In this document: positions 12,793 to 54,698 of the stretch, in pieces
How positions within the stretch are numbered: the first letter of the stretch is position 1
How the letters are laid out: each line of letters opens with the position of its first letter
Assembly: GCF_027887165.1 (NCBI RefSeq)
Contig: NC_077232.1
Location: 12,552,255-12,616,254, forward strand
Direction of reading: 5' to 3'
DNA from: Monodelphis domestica
Taxonomy: Eukaryota; Chordata; Mammalia; Didelphimorphia; Didelphidae
Length of the DNA stretch: 64,000 nt
The notes under the pieces: model-generated
Told to the model about the DNA's origin: nothing
The model's database searches: none
Seen by the model: only the letters and a program-made list of their open reading frames with translations
Translations under genes and position numbers: made by a program

Positions 12793-13404
12793 CATCTAGC
12801 TGCCCCATGATAATCATAGCTCACATGAACATGATATTTAAAGGTTTCAATGACCTTTACAAATGTTAGCTCACTTCATCCTCACATCCACTCTAAGAGG
12901 TAAATACCATTAAAATTCCCATCACACAGATGAGGAAACTGAGGTTAGGAGCCTTAGCCAGAGGAGCTGCATGACTCTACGCCCAGTGTTCCATCTACTG
13001 TCACCTTGGGGACCGTTCTGGGGACTGACTGACTGACTCATTGACCCATTTTGTAACCTATCCAAAAAAGAAGTGAGCTCAGTCTGGCATGGTCTGTTCT
13101 TGATGAAGCCATGCTGGTTCTAGGCCATGCCCACTTCCCTTTTTCAGACAATCACCCACCATCTCTCTGATGAGCCAGGCTGCAGTTTTCCCAAGAATCA
13201 AAGTCAAGTTCACTGACCTTCAGCTTTGCACACTCTGTTCTTCTCCCTTTACTGAAAATCAGGGCATTTGTTCTTCTCTAAACTGCACAATCTTAAGAGA
13301 TCGCGCTCCCCCCTCCTTCCACTGAGGCTTTATCTTTGGGTGAAGGCACAGCCATGCCAAGCTATGGGGCATCAATCACCAAGGTTCTTTGTGTTGGGAT
13401 CTCT

Positions 13405-13643
13405 GCTGCTATTCAATCATTTCTGGCCCTTTGGGACCCCATTTGGAGTTTTCTTGGCAGAAATAATAGAATGTTTTCCCATTTCTTTCTCCAACTCATT
13501 TTACAGATGAAGAAACTGAGGCCAACAGGGTAAAGTGACTTGCCCAGGGTCACATAGCTAGTGTTTGAGGCTGGATTTGAACTCAGGAAGATGCCTTTCT
13601 GACTCCAGGCCCAGTATTTCTCCACGGTGCCCCCTCGCTGCCC
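13405..13643 (-). mobile_element. MIR/THER-type SINE
   Basis: The reverse-complement copy has 'ttttcttggcagaaata', 'gcccagggtcacatagctag' and 'gactccaggcccagta'. Confidence 0.75.
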
Positions 13644-15029
13644 ATTGGACACTCTAGGTTCTTCTTTTATGCTGTCTAAAGTTTGGGCATTTGTGTACAG
13701 ATGTGTGAGGTCCAGATGTGTACTGCTGTTTCACTACTGCCTTGTTTCCGAGATTTTATCTCTGGTGAGTTTCTGGAGAGCTCAAATGCTCTTTTTTCCC
13801 TCTTCATTTGTAGCAGCACTTTAAGGAAAGCAGGGCTCAGTGAACTTGTTTTTAAGACAGATTTTATAATTATTCCGATAGAGCTGGCTTCCTTTGTAAT
13901 CCTCACAGCTTCCTTTTTATATTTAAAAACCGTTATTCTAAAAGGGGTCCCTGAGGCCCCCCAGACTGCCTGCCTGAAGGAATCGCCACAGAAAAAAGGC
14001 AAGAACTGCCTCAGGCATGCCTGCCTCAGACATGGAAAGCGGGTGGATGCCTGGCTCCTCCGCTGTTCTTCTTGGTTTAAAGCCATTTGGGTTAGATTTG
14101 CAATACATCGGCCAACACTTTCTTAGCAGCACCCTTGGGGGCCCACCCTCTCTGACCCATCATCTCAATGGCCCCCAGAAGGGCACAGCTCAGGGCAAGT
14201 TCCCCTATTCACTGCTGTGATCAGACCTCTGGAGGGAGCGCAGATAGTTCACTCTTCCAGTCTTTCCTCTCATACTCTCATAGGGTAAACTGAGGCCTAA
14301 AGCTACGATCAGGAACTTTTGGTTCAGGTGGGTGTCAGCCCACAGGATGGGGCTGGTTTCAGTCTGGGAACTTGTCTATGCAAAGCTGCTGAATCCAGTG
14401 TGTGTGTGTGTATGGGGGGAGCGGAGCTGGAGAGTGTCAACAGCCAATTTGCACAGCGTCCCCAGATCAGCCAGGCGTTTGATTTAATCCAGCGGTTTCC
14501 TGAGATAGTTCTCATTCTCCGTGGAAGCGGCCGGGCGCTGTCTGTCTCTTCTCACCTTGGCTGGGACTCAGACTCCATCCTCTCCTGCACGTGGGTCTGT
14601 GCTCAGAATACTGAGCAGAGCCCGCTCACAGCTGGATGCTCTAATTAATTGGCTTGATTATGTTTAATACAGTTGCAGTTAGAGCCTCTTGAACTCAATT
14701 TCCAAGCCATGGGCAAACCCGGGCAGAGAGCCGGATGGTGCTTCATTGCTGAGAGCCCAGACAGGCCTTACAAATTGGGCTCTCCACACACAGCACACAG
14801 CAGGGAGCAGACAGGAGGAAGAGGGGCGATTTATTCTGGGAATCCTAACTCAAGAAGAATTGAACGGCACTTCTCTGCCTGCCCATGGCGTCTCGCTCCA
14901 CTCATAAGCTCTTATTAAGCCCTACTATATGTCAGGGACATAGTAACCCTTATTAAGCACCTACTATATACTTTTCTCTTCCCTTACCTATTATTCCCCT
15001 CCTTGTCCTTCTCTCCCATCCCTTCTGCC
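13644..15029. other. Intergenic sequence, nothing recognised
   Basis: The longest frame (about 147 codons, 13683-14126) has an overlapping frame on the opposite strand and no family resemblance. A short (GT)n lies at 14399-14412. Confidence 0.5.
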
Positions 15030-15122
15030 TCACTAAACTCCAATTCACAAGCTAATCAAATATCATCATGTGATATCATTGGTCCTCTTTGAAAATGAAG
15101 GATGAACAACCACCACAGCAAC
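15030..15122 (+). mobile_element. RTE-type 3'-end fragment
   Basis: The terminal phrase 'catgtgatatcattggtcctctttgaaaatgaaggatgaacaac' is the 3' end shared with the longer copy at 32835-33250. Confidence 0.6.
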
Positions 15123-15185
15123 TGTAGTCTTTTTAAGTTCTACATTATCTTCATTTTAGGGCACAGAAGTATTTATCTATCCTTA

Positions 15186-15880
15186 TACACAAGTTCCCTT
15201 TTCCTCCCCTTCCCTTCCTTTCCCTCTGTTCCTTTTTTCCCCTCCCCTTCCCTCCCTTCCCCTTCCTTTCCCTCCCCTCCCTTTCTCTCCCTTTCCCTCC
15301 CCTTCCCTCTTCTCCCCTTCCCTCCCCTCCCCATCCCTCCCCGACCCTCCCTTTCCTTTCCCTCCTCTCCCCTTCTCTCCCTTTCCTTCCCCTCCCTTTC
15401 CCTCCCCGTCTCTCCCCTCCTTTTCCCTTCCCTCCCCGCCCCTTCTTTCCCCTCCCCTTCCCTCTTCTCCCCTTCCCTCCCCTCCCCATCCCTCCCCGAC
15501 CCTCCCTTTCCTTTCCCTCCTCTCCCCTTCTCTCCCTTTCCTTCCCCTCCCTTTCCCTCCCCTTCTCTCCCCTCCTTTTCCCTTCCCTCCCCACCCCTTC
15601 TTTCCCCTCCCCTTCCCTCTTCTCCCCTTCTCTCCCCTCCTTTCCCTCCCCTTCTCTCCCCTCCTTTTCCCTTCCCTCCCCGCCCCTTCTTTCCCCTCCC
15701 CTTCCCTCTTCTCCCCTTCTCTCCCCTCCTTTCCCTTTCTCTCCTTTCCCTTTCCCTCCCCTTCCCTCCCCTCCCCTTCCTTTCCTTCCACTTCCCCCCC
15801 TTTCCCTCCCGTCCCTTTTCCTCCCTTTCCCTCCCCTTCCCTCCCCTTCCCTTCCCTTTCCTTCCTTTCTCTTCCCTCTC
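15186..15880. repeat. Polypyrimidine (CCCTTCCCT)n tract with about 155-bp higher-order period
   Basis: About 690 bases are almost purely C/T on the plus strand. The block beginning CCTTCCCTCTTCTCCCC at 15301 recurs at 15456, a 155-base shift, so the array grew by duplicating longer blocks. Long open frames on both strands across it are artefacts of composition. Mirror symmetry makes triplex (H-DNA) formation plausible. Confidence 0.9.
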
Positions 15881-15884
15881 ATAG

Positions 15885-16442
15885 AATATCAGTCCAAGGA
15901 GGCCTAGATATGAAGCACTTCGGGAGCCTGAAAGCACTAATAAGTGCCAGTTATTCTGTCGTTACTGTTATGAGGGTCCAGCTGGTCCAGTCCAAAGAGG
16001 AAGAAACATTCTTCTACCATCCTCGGAGCTGGCCATGCTGGTAGAGCTCTCGGGGCTGGGGAGAGCCGCGGCCTCTCGGAGCTGCTCCTGCCATTTGCTG
16101 ACCACTAAATTCATCTTTCAGCTTCCCCCGCTGTCCTGAGCTCTCATTCAGTCAAATCAAAGGCACTGTCCAGGGCCAACTCCAGAAGGCCACCCCTCCC
16201 CACAACAGATCCTTCTTGCCCTGGACCCCACTGAGAAGGAGAAGTTGGATCTCTCAGACCTGCATTTCCAGCCCCATCCTACCCAGCCAAGACCCTCACC
16301 ACTCTGCCTGGCCCAGAGCCCTGTCTCCAAAGGGGCCAACATCCTCTCAATGACCAAATCCGGAGGCCTTTCCTCAGTCCTCTTTCTTCTTGAGCTCTTT
16401 GCAGCACCTGACCTCTCCATCCTTCTTGATACTCATTTGTTT
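15885..16442. other. Intergenic sequence, nothing recognised
   Basis: No gene or repeat family recognised between the polypyrimidine tract and the next SINE. Confidence 0.45.
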
Positions 16443-16590
16443 GGTTGGTTTTTAACCCTTACCAAGTATCAGTTCTAAGACAAAGAGTAGTAAAGGCCAG
16501 GCAATTTGTGTTAAGTGACTTTCCCAGGGTCACACAGCTGGGAAGAGGTCAGATTTGAACCTAGGACCTCCCTAAATTCTCCCATTTTTG
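16443..16590 (-). mobile_element. MAR1-like SINE fragment
   Basis: The reverse-complement fragment has 'accaagtatcagttctaagac' and 'cccagggtcacacagctggga'. Confidence 0.65.
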
Positions 16591-16654
16591 ATGAAGACTC
16601 CCCTACCCATGGTACAATGACAGAACTGCTTGTCCGGTCATCCAGAACAGTCTC

Positions 16655-17125
16655 TTAATGGTCCTGCGTGCTTCTTAGCTCTCCCTTCTTCCCCTCTCCC
16701 ATCTATTCTCTGTTTTCCTGCCCAAATGATCTTCCTATGGCACAGCTCTCACCATGTCACTCTCCTACTCAAGATCCTTCAATGGCTCCCCATTGTCCAT
16801 GTGACTACAATACAAGCTCTTGGCATTTCCATCCCTTTCCAGGTTGGCTCCAATTCACCTTTCTGGTCTTCTTTCATACTGTATCTTTAGGAACTCTGGG
16901 AATCCTTGGATTCCTTCAGCTCCTTCAAGAAGCTTTCCCTGATTCCCTGCCCCCATTTTTAGTGCTGTCTCATTTCTCAGTATAAAATCTGCATATAATT
17001 AATATGCTTAATTATTTACATGTTCTATCCTTCCCTCCCTCTCCATAAGTAGATCATACATTTTATATCCTTTCATATCCTCTTGCCTGTTTCCCTGCCT
17101 TATGAAGGATACTCTGGAACTGTAA
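16655..17125 (+). mobile_element. L2 LINE fragment
   Basis: L2 phrases 'gcacagctctcaccatgtcactctcctactcaagatcc' and 'ccttcaagaagctttccctgattccc' are present, followed by AT-rich 3' sequence. Confidence 0.65.
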
Positions 17126-17129
17126 TCAT

Positions 17130-17345
17130 ATTAAAAGAAGCATTGCTATCACTTGTTTATTTGGGCATATGATTTGGGGTTTTGGTTTTATAAGATTATT
17201 CACTTATAAAAATGAATAATATGGAAATAAAGTTTTGTGTGATAATATATGTATAACTCAGATCAAATTGCTTGTCCCAGGAAGGGGAAGGGAAGAAGGG
17301 AGGGAGACGACATGAATCATATGATTTTATTAAACTTATGTGGAT
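17130..17345 (+). mobile_element. L1 3' UTR fragment
   Basis: It is similar to the ends at 5400-5682 and 7630-8285 ('ataaaaatgaataatatggaaata', 'acgacatgaatcat'). Confidence 0.65.
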
Positions 17346-17371
17346 ATTTGTTACTAGAAAAAAATGTAAAA

Positions 17372-17620
17372 GTACCATTGCTAGGTGGCCCAATGTAGAG
17401 TGCTGGTCTTGGAGTTCGAAAGCCTTGAGTTTGAATTCTACTGAGACTTTTACTAGCTGTGTGTCTCTGAGAAAGTCACTTAACTACTCTCTAAGGCTCA
17501 GTTTTCTCATCTGTAAAATGGGAATAATAGAAACAATCCCAGTGTTGTTGTGAGGATCAAATGAGATAATATTTATAAAGTGCTTCACAAACCTTAACAT
17601 GCTATATAAATGTCAACTCT
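17372..17620 (+). mobile_element. MIR/THER-type SINE
   Basis: 'gctaggtggcccaatgtagagtgc', the B-box region 'gagtttgaattc', the CORE 'aagtcacttaac' and the MIR 3' half 'catctgtaaaatggg' are recognisable. Confidence 0.7.
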
Positions 17621-17639
17621 TATCATTGCTCTTGGAAAA

Positions 17640-17935
17640 GGTACTCCCTTATGACTCCAGCCACCTCTTCCTGTGGCTTCCTAGACCAAAATACTAGACC
17701 TTTCTAACCACTACTCTCCTGTCTGTGTTTTCTTTCCCAATTATAAAATGAGGTCCTTGAGGACAAAGAAATCTCAGTTTTGCATTTGTATCTCCAGCAC
17801 TTAGCATAGGGCTTGGTACACAATGAGTGCTTAATAAATGCCTTTTTTTCCATTTATTGTTCCTGGAGAGCACAGGGACTGCTTCATCTGTGCCTGTTTC
17901 TGGAACATCCATGCATTTCATTCATGCTGGTTGAC
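17640..17935 (+). mobile_element. L2 LINE 3' end
   Basis: The terminal 'gcacttagcatagggcttggtacacaatgagtgcttaataaa' is the L2 3' end, preceded by diverged 3' UTR. Confidence 0.65.
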
Positions 17936-18649
17936 TTGTCTTGAGTAATCATTACTTGGATTCTTATCATATCTCTCCTTGGAGAAGGAAATGGCAAAAC
18001 ACTCCAGTATCTTTGCTAAGAAAACCCCAAACAGGGTCACAAGGAGTTGGACACCACTAAACCTACTTGACCACGACTTATCTCTCCAGCAGAACCACTT
18101 GAAGATGGAACTTGTTTCTTATTTCTCATCCATTCAATTCACAGGAGCTTAGGGTTTAGAACTGAAAGAGACCTTCAAGGTCTCTGACTCTCATTCCTTC
18201 ATTTTACAAAGAAGGAACCTGAGACTCAGAGATGGGTATGGACTTACCCAGTATTACAGAGGTAATAATAAGTCACAAGCCCACAATCCTTCCCTGATCT
18301 TTGGGCATCAAAACCAGGGATCTTTTCTGTCCACCATGTTGGACATGGTGTCTTGGTGAAAAGAGATAATATTTGTAAAGCACAATGCCTGCTGCATCCA
18401 AGGTGGTTAGGACAGGCTTATTCCCTTCCCCCTTCTCCCCTACCTCATTCAACTTAATGAATGTTGATTAAAGGCTTTTGTGGGCAAGGTGCTATAATTG
18501 GGCTCTGGGGAAGCAAAGATGTTTCCTCTTGGTACACCAAGCCCAGAGGCCCTGTTAATCAGGCCTAATAATATCTGTTGAAATGAATATTTTCCTGCCA
18601 TAACATCGCAAGCTTTAGGGCTGGATGGGATCTTAGGGATTGTCTAGTC

Positions 18650-18852
18650 CTATGGTGACAAACCTTTGGCACATGTGCCAGAGGGGACACTTGGAGCACT
18701 CTCTGTGGGCACTCCTGCTATCGCCCCAGCACAGAGTTCAACACAGTTCATTATTAGAAAGCCAGAGGTATATGGGGCTGGGCTGCTCCTCTCCCCAGCT
18801 CCACGTGTTCCTGAGGACATCACCTGCCCCTCTAAAAGGTTCACCATCACTG
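18650..18852. mobile_element. Non-autonomous hAT-like element with 8-bp TSD
   Basis: It is about 203 bases with inverted ends (CTATGGTGA...TCACCATCACTG). It is flanked by GTCTAGTC (18642-18649) and GTCTGGTC (18853-18860), the 8-base duplication of hAT elements, and sits in an older MIR-like sequence. Confidence 0.65.
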
Positions 18853-19119
18853 GTCTGGTCCAACTTCCTTAATTTATAGGGTAGAAAACTGAGGCTCAGA
18901 CATAAAGGGATGAGAATAGTTTGAAGGCATTAAAGGTGGGTCCAAAAGTAAGACTTTTTTGGCATGGTGTCTTATGTGTGGCATGTATTCTCTCCCTGGA
19001 CAGGTTCTACAGTTTAAGGACATTGATAAGCTGGAGAACATTTAAAGGGGGGCAATCAGGGTGATCAAGGGCCTTGAGACCATATCATATCAGTTGTTGC
19101 CCTTTATACTAAAAGAGGA

Positions 19120-19369
19120 CCAAAATGGTGTCTCTGGTGATGTTTTTGACTCGAGCACAAATTGGATTTAAGTTGCACAAAGTCATTGGACTCATTTTCT
19201 CTTCTGGCGTCATCAAGGTCCAAGGGCAGGACAAAAGTCAAGACAACTGGTGATGGCCCAGGATGCCATGGATGACTATGACATCTTCACTGTCTGACTA
19301 AGCTCTAATGTGTGCCTACTTCTATCACCTTTGTGGACATTGGAACAAATTGTTCTCATCTGCCCCTTC
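19120..19369 (-). mobile_element. RTE-type fragment
   Basis: 'catcaaggtccaagggcaggac', 'ggcccaggatgccatggatgac' and 'ggacattggaacaaattgttc' match, in opposite orientation, the element at 32835-33250. Confidence 0.5.
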
Positions 19370-19377
19370 TGTTAGAG

Positions 19378-19570
19378 CCATGTTGGTGAGCCTACGGCAC
19401 ACGTGCCAGAGAGGGTTGCTCTCTTCTTCCTCTCCACTGTGCCTGAGGACATTTCTTACATCAACTGCCCCTCTGCTGAGCATCCCAAAGGGAGTGCTTC
19501 CTCCCTCCCCCATCTGGGATAAGCCGGAGGGCTCATGGGCACTCAGGCTCTAAAAGGCTCGCCATTACTG
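19378..19570. mobile_element. Second hAT-like element of the same family
   Basis: Similar ends (CCATGTTGGTGAGCC...GGCTCGCCATTACTG) and interior ('gtgccagag', 'cctgaggaca', 'ctgcccctct') relate it to the copy at 18650. The putative TSDs TGTTAGAG and TGCTAGAA have diverged. Confidence 0.6.
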
Positions 19571-19862
19571 TGCTAGAAGAAGTCTTCACCAGCCTGGGGT
19601 AGTCATCCCCTAACTCTCTAATGAGTTTGCAGCCTGTCCATTATTCTCAATCTGATGTAGGCTGGGTGCTAAGACAGTTTACCCAAGTATGGCTGCAGAG
19701 CATTAGAGCTTCATGGAGCCATAGGTGAGAGCTGGGTGGCAGATGAATAGCAAAAAAGAAAAGCTGCCCTGAAGAGGGATTGGCGAGCCCTCTCAGCAGA
19801 GGTACTCATCTTCCCTGAATAGCTCCTAGACATCCCTGCCCCCATATCATAGAGGTAGCCTT

Positions 19863-19880
19863 GGGGGGGGGGGGGGGGGG
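19863..19880. repeat. Poly-G run
   Basis: Eighteen consecutive G on the plus strand are followed by CGGGG. The length is likely polymorphic or a sequencing-uncertain homopolymer. Confidence 0.9.
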
Positions 19881-20032
19881 CGGGGATAGGATGGCTTTCT
19901 TTAAACATCTGAAGGGCTGCAATAGAGAGGAGGGATTTGATTTGTTCTGTTCTCAGTTCCAAGGAGCAGAGGGCAGAAATTCCCCTTTAAAATAGCAGAA
20001 CCTCAGGGGAAACTTTCTAACAGTGAGAGCCA

Positions 20033-20190
20033 TCCAAAGTGGGCGGCGAGGTGGAGAGTTGGGCTTGGAATCAGGAGGACCTGGATTCAAATCTAGCCTC
20101 AGACCCTTCTTAATTGTGTATCCTTGGGCAAGTCCCTTAACCCCATTGATCTATCTCTTTGTGCCTAATAGACAGGAAGGGTTAAAAATA
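20033..20190 (+). mobile_element. SINE fragment (MIR/THER type)
   Basis: 'gaggtggagagttgggcttggaatcaggaggacctggattcaaatct' and 'gggcaagtcccttaacccc' are typical. Confidence 0.65.
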
Positions 20191-20929
20191 AAGGGCTGCC
20201 TGGAATGGGGGATGGGATCCTGGTTCATCCAAGGTCTTCCTGGATGGCCAATTCCTTGTCAAGTGGAGAGTTCTTTGATGGTGGTCTCTGAGGTTCTGGG
20301 CGACTCTCCAATCCTGAGTTCTGATTCAGCAACTTGAGGTATGCCATGCTCATAGGTACCCTGAAGCCTCACAACCACTCCCTGCAGTAGGAATTGTCCC
20401 TTGCCTTTCCCCAGAGAGACCCAGCTCTTCCAAGGGCCACAGCTGAGATTCAAACCCAAGACTTGTGACTCTTCTTCCTGGCCTGAGGGCAGATGCCCCA
20501 GGGACCAGCTGAGACAATCTCACCCACACCCGACCCCTTATTTCACAAGGGAGGAAATGGAAGAATCAGAGAGAGGAAGTGATTTGCTCAGTCACCCAAC
20601 GAGGACAGCTGGCTCTTGGCTGTTTTCAGCCCTCATCTTCAGAAAGGAAGTTCCTGACACCACCACCTCCCCCCCCCCCAGATCCCTGATTTTCTCTGTC
20701 CCTCCTTCCTAGGGTCTGGCATCGGGCTACAGACCTCGCCCAGGCCCAGGATTTCAAGCTGGAAGAGACCTTCGTGATGGTCCGCCATTTTACAGGCAGG
20801 GAAACTGAGTCCCCAGGAAGGGAAGTGACCCTGTGCCCAAGGTTCCTCAGCTGGTCAAGGGCAGAACCACCCCGAGCCCAGAATCCTGGCCTCTGGGCTC
20901 ATGGTTCACGGGGGTGGGGCGGTGCCTTC
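20191..20929. other. SLC15A3 upstream flank
   Basis: Old inverse MIR-like pieces at about 20340-20470, 20520-20620 and 20745-20900 ('ccattttacaggcagggaaactgag'). No other gene was recognised before the promoter. Confidence 0.5.
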
Positions 20930-21378
20930 AGGAGAAATGAAAGTGAGTGAGGACAACTCTGGCTCTTTGCTGCTGGGGAATGGGGGCGGGGGGGGGGGGG
21001 CGGGGGGGGGCGGTCAGGAAGCGGGATTTAGAGAGCTGAACCGGTGCTGCCCGGCTTTCATTTCTCGTAAGAGAAGCACCATGTGATGATATCAGTCTGG
21101 GAAAGGGGAAGTGAGGTGACGTCCAGAGAGAGTCCGGAGCGCTCGCGCACGGAGGGAGGGAGCGCGGGACGGACGGACGGAGGGAGGGAGGGAGGGAAAG
21201 CCCCCGGGAAGAAGAGGCAGATTCGGGGTGGGCGCTGAGGATTTGGCGGGGACGCCCAAAGAGTGCTTGGAGGGAGGACGAAGAAAGAGTGGGAAGAGGG
21301 AGGCGGAAGACGAGGCAGGATCGCGGGGAGGATGGAAGGCTAGACGGGGCTCCCGCCGAGGGGAGGGAAGGAAGGGAG
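20930..21378 (+). promoter_or_regulatory. SLC15A3 promoter and 5' UTR
   Basis: GC-rich sequence lies directly upstream of the SLC15A3 start codon. A perfect-looking PU.1/SPI1 motif (AAAGGGGAAGTG) is at 21102-21113, followed three bases later by a near-CRE (TGACGTCC) at 21117-21124. An IRF-like element (GAAATGAAAGTGA) is at 20934-20946, with non-canonical spacing. A long G-run with cytosine breaks (about 20982-21013) could form a quadruplex. A purine run of GGAC/GGGA repeats (21166-21200) is probably in the 5' UTR. Myeloid and interferon control fits what is known of the gene, but the motif calls are by eye. Confidence 0.5.
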
Positions 21379-43089
<21,711 letters not shown>

Positions 43090-43139
43090 GGCCCGGGCGG
43101 CCGGGAGTCAGCAAGCACAAGGGCGGCCTTCGGCCTGGG

Positions 43140-43205
43140 CTCGGACATTTCCTTTCTATTTTATTTTGTAGCCAACGTGAGAATAAACCGTTTGTCATAA
43201 ATAAC
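43140..43205. promoter_or_regulatory. Opposed poly(A) signals of SLC15A3 and TMEM132A
   Basis: AATAAA on the plus strand at 43182-43187 lies 93 bases after the SLC15A3 stop. TTTATT at 43160-43165 (AATAAA on the minus strand) lies about 157 bases after the TMEM132A stop. Each signal is positioned so that cleavage would fall beyond the other signal, so the two mRNAs should overlap tail-to-tail by a few tens of bases. Confidence 0.65.
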
Positions 43206-43321
43206 GAGCGAGGCGGGGAGGGGAGCGGGCCGGGGCCGGGGCCGGGGCTGGGCGGCAGGCAGGGGGGTCAGAGGGCAAGTTCAACACCCACAAAGACGTC
43301 TGGGCTGGGGAAGCCCCCGAG

Positions 43322-52653
<9,332 letters not shown>

Positions 52654-52960
52654 GCTCCCGGCGCAGGCTTCAGGGGGCGTCACTCCCGCCGCCAGGCATG
52701 CCCGACCCCACTGCCCGCGCTGCCCAGCCGGACTCCCAGCCCCGGGGCCGCCGCTGCTCCGAGCCGAGCAGACAATGGAGCTGGAGCGGGCGGGCGGCGG
52801 GGGAGGGGCCCAGTCACGGACGCCCCGCCCCCGACCCGCCGGGTCTTAGCGAACAGGCCTCCCTCCCCCCGCCCCCTAAATGCCCGGCCCAGGGTCCTGG
52901 CTCCTCCCGCCCCCCGCCCCTCAGGGGCCCGGATCAGGGAGGGGCAACCGACCTGGGCTG
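52654..52960 (-). promoter_or_regulatory. TMEM132A CpG-rich promoter
   Basis: The sequence just upstream of the TMEM132A ATG is extremely GC-rich with several GC-box (Sp1-type) motifs (e.g. CCCCGCCCC around 52824-52834 and 52908-52918) and no TATA box. It is the expected position of the TMEM132A transcription start. The exact start site cannot be read from sequence. Confidence 0.5.
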
Positions 52961-53059
52961 GAGGGGGAGGAAGGGGGACGTGGAGTTGCCCGAGGCTTGG
53001 GATGGCGACTCGGGCACAGACCCCGGGGAGCCTGCCGGTCGCAGGAGGGGGGGGGGGGT

Positions 53060-53660
53060 GCGTGTGTGAGGGAGTATGGGGAAAGGGGGGGGTGCAAATG
53101 TGTCTGTGAGAGTATTGAGAACTTGGGAGGGAAGGCTTGGGGCGGGGCGAACATCTGGGATTTGTGTGTGCAAGAGTGCTAGGAGAGACGAAGAGGGGGA
53201 AGGCTCGTTCCAGGGGGTGTGTGTGTGTAAGGAGCACGAGCGGATACAAACATGTGTATTAAGAATGCTGAGAGAACGCGGGAGGGAAGGCTGGTCCCGC
53301 GGTGCTCTCCTTGGCGAGGACAGGTTTGTTTTAGGTGTGCCTGCGTGCACACGTGTGTATGCACATGTACGAGGAGAGAACAGGAAACGGAAGACTCCTC
53401 CGGGGCGTGTGCAAGAACGTTAGAGAACAGGGGAGGGAAGACTTGTCCCGGACAGGTGTGTGTGCGTCTGGGGAGGAGGCTTGTTCTAGGCGTGTGTGCA
53501 CGCGCACAAGTATTCGGTGGGTAAATGGGAGGGGCTTGTCCCAGGCGTGTGCGCGCGTTGCGAAGAGGCGAGCCGGTTTGTCCCAAGGATGTGCGCGCAA
53601 GAAGGCTTGTCCCAGGTATGGGTGTGTGCGTGAGCCTCTGGGGCGGGAAGGCTGGATCTC
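53060..53660. repeat. GT/GC-rich degenerate tandem array between TMEM132A and TMEM109
   Basis: Roughly 60-base degenerate units share 'gggagggaaggctt', 'TGTCCCaGG' and alternating purine-pyrimidine runs such as GTGTGTGTGTGT, GTGCACACGTGTGTATGCAC and CGTGTGCGCGCG. The alternating runs are classic Z-DNA-forming sequence. The array occupies the space upstream of the TMEM132A promoter. Confidence 0.65.
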
Positions 53661-53884
53661 CTAGTCAACTGGCTGCCCTCTCTCCACCCCAACCCAGGAG
53701 CCCCGTACTGCGCAGGCGCAGCCGGAGCCGGACGGGGAGGGCAGCCCCCTCTGCGCTGGTGGCGCCTGCCTCCACGCTCCCCCTGGTGGCAGCGACTGGA
53801 ACTATTTGACGCTTCCGCCCCGCCCCCTCCTCTGGCACCACCTGCTGGAGAAGCGGGGAGAAATGAGGCGCGACCCAGGCTTGG

Positions 53885-54698
53885 ATTAAACATGTTTTAT
53901 ATGGAACGAGATAAAATAGCGAGCATTCTTTGAAATTGAAAACCCAATGAGCGTCTGTAAAAAGAGGTCCCCCTTCCCCGCCCCCCTGGGCCGCCGGTGG
54001 AGCCGAGCTCCGGGACGAAGGTAGTCCCAGGCGGCCCGCTGGGGCTGGCAGTGGCGCCCGGCCAGGGGGGTCAGGGGGTTCGAGGGAGAAGCTGGCTCGG
54101 GCTGCTGGGCTCCGTTGGGGCTGCTTTGGCTAGAGCGGGTCCGGAGTTGGGGAGGCTGCTCCCTCCTGGGCTCAGGACCCCAAAATACTCGTCCCTACAC
54201 GACAGCAGGCAAGAAGCAGGCACCGCGGGCTCGACTGAAGGCACTTGTCACAGATTTGACACCCGGCCCGGCCCGGCCCCAAAAGGAACCTCCCCAGAGC
54301 TCGGGGCCCAGCTCTCACGTCCTCCCCACCGTGTGGTGGTGCACAGGACCCGGGAGGCTGCTGGCTGAGGAGGCCCAAAGGGAAGCAAGGACGGGGTCCA
54401 CCGGGAGGGCACCAAAGGCTGGCATCCCGGGACAGCACAGACAGAGACAGACGGGGGCGAGGGGGGAGGGGCAGGGCCTGCTCCGCAGCACAGAGGTCCG
54501 GCCATGGCCCGAGTGTCTGGAGGGCTGTGCCAAGGCCACGGCAGTGGTGTGCTTTCAAGGGCAGAAACAGGAGATGGAGCGCAGGCAGGCCCTCCCCGGC
54601 TCCACGGGGAGGAGGGCAGGGGAGAGGGCAGAGGGGGCTCCCTGACCCGAGCGCTGGGCTCTTTGGTGTGACTCCCCGGCCTCCCCGCTCCCAGCCCC
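53885..54698 (-). other. TMEM109 3' UTR (inferred)
   Basis: After the TMEM109 stop there is about 800 bases without another gene. A minus-strand TATAAA variant poly(A) signal lies near 53895-53900, followed by GT-rich sequence. A 3' UTR of this length would make an mRNA of the usual size for the gene. No canonical AATAAA was seen. Confidence 0.45.

Noticed and set aside
13683-14126. 147-codon frame in the left flank as a novel gene
   Set aside because: No homology, no promoter or splice context, and an equally long overlapping frame on the opposite strand.
15102-15937. Open frames over 200 codons on both strands (Ser/Pro/Phe-rich or Gly/Lys/Glu/Arg-rich)
   Set aside because: They are produced by the polypyrimidine/polypurine repeat; all frames are open at once and there is no family homology.
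1-20900. Possible CD6 exons expected by synteny on the left
   Set aside because: No scavenger-receptor cysteine-rich or CD6 cytoplasmic coding sequence was recognised; the gene probably lies outside the window.
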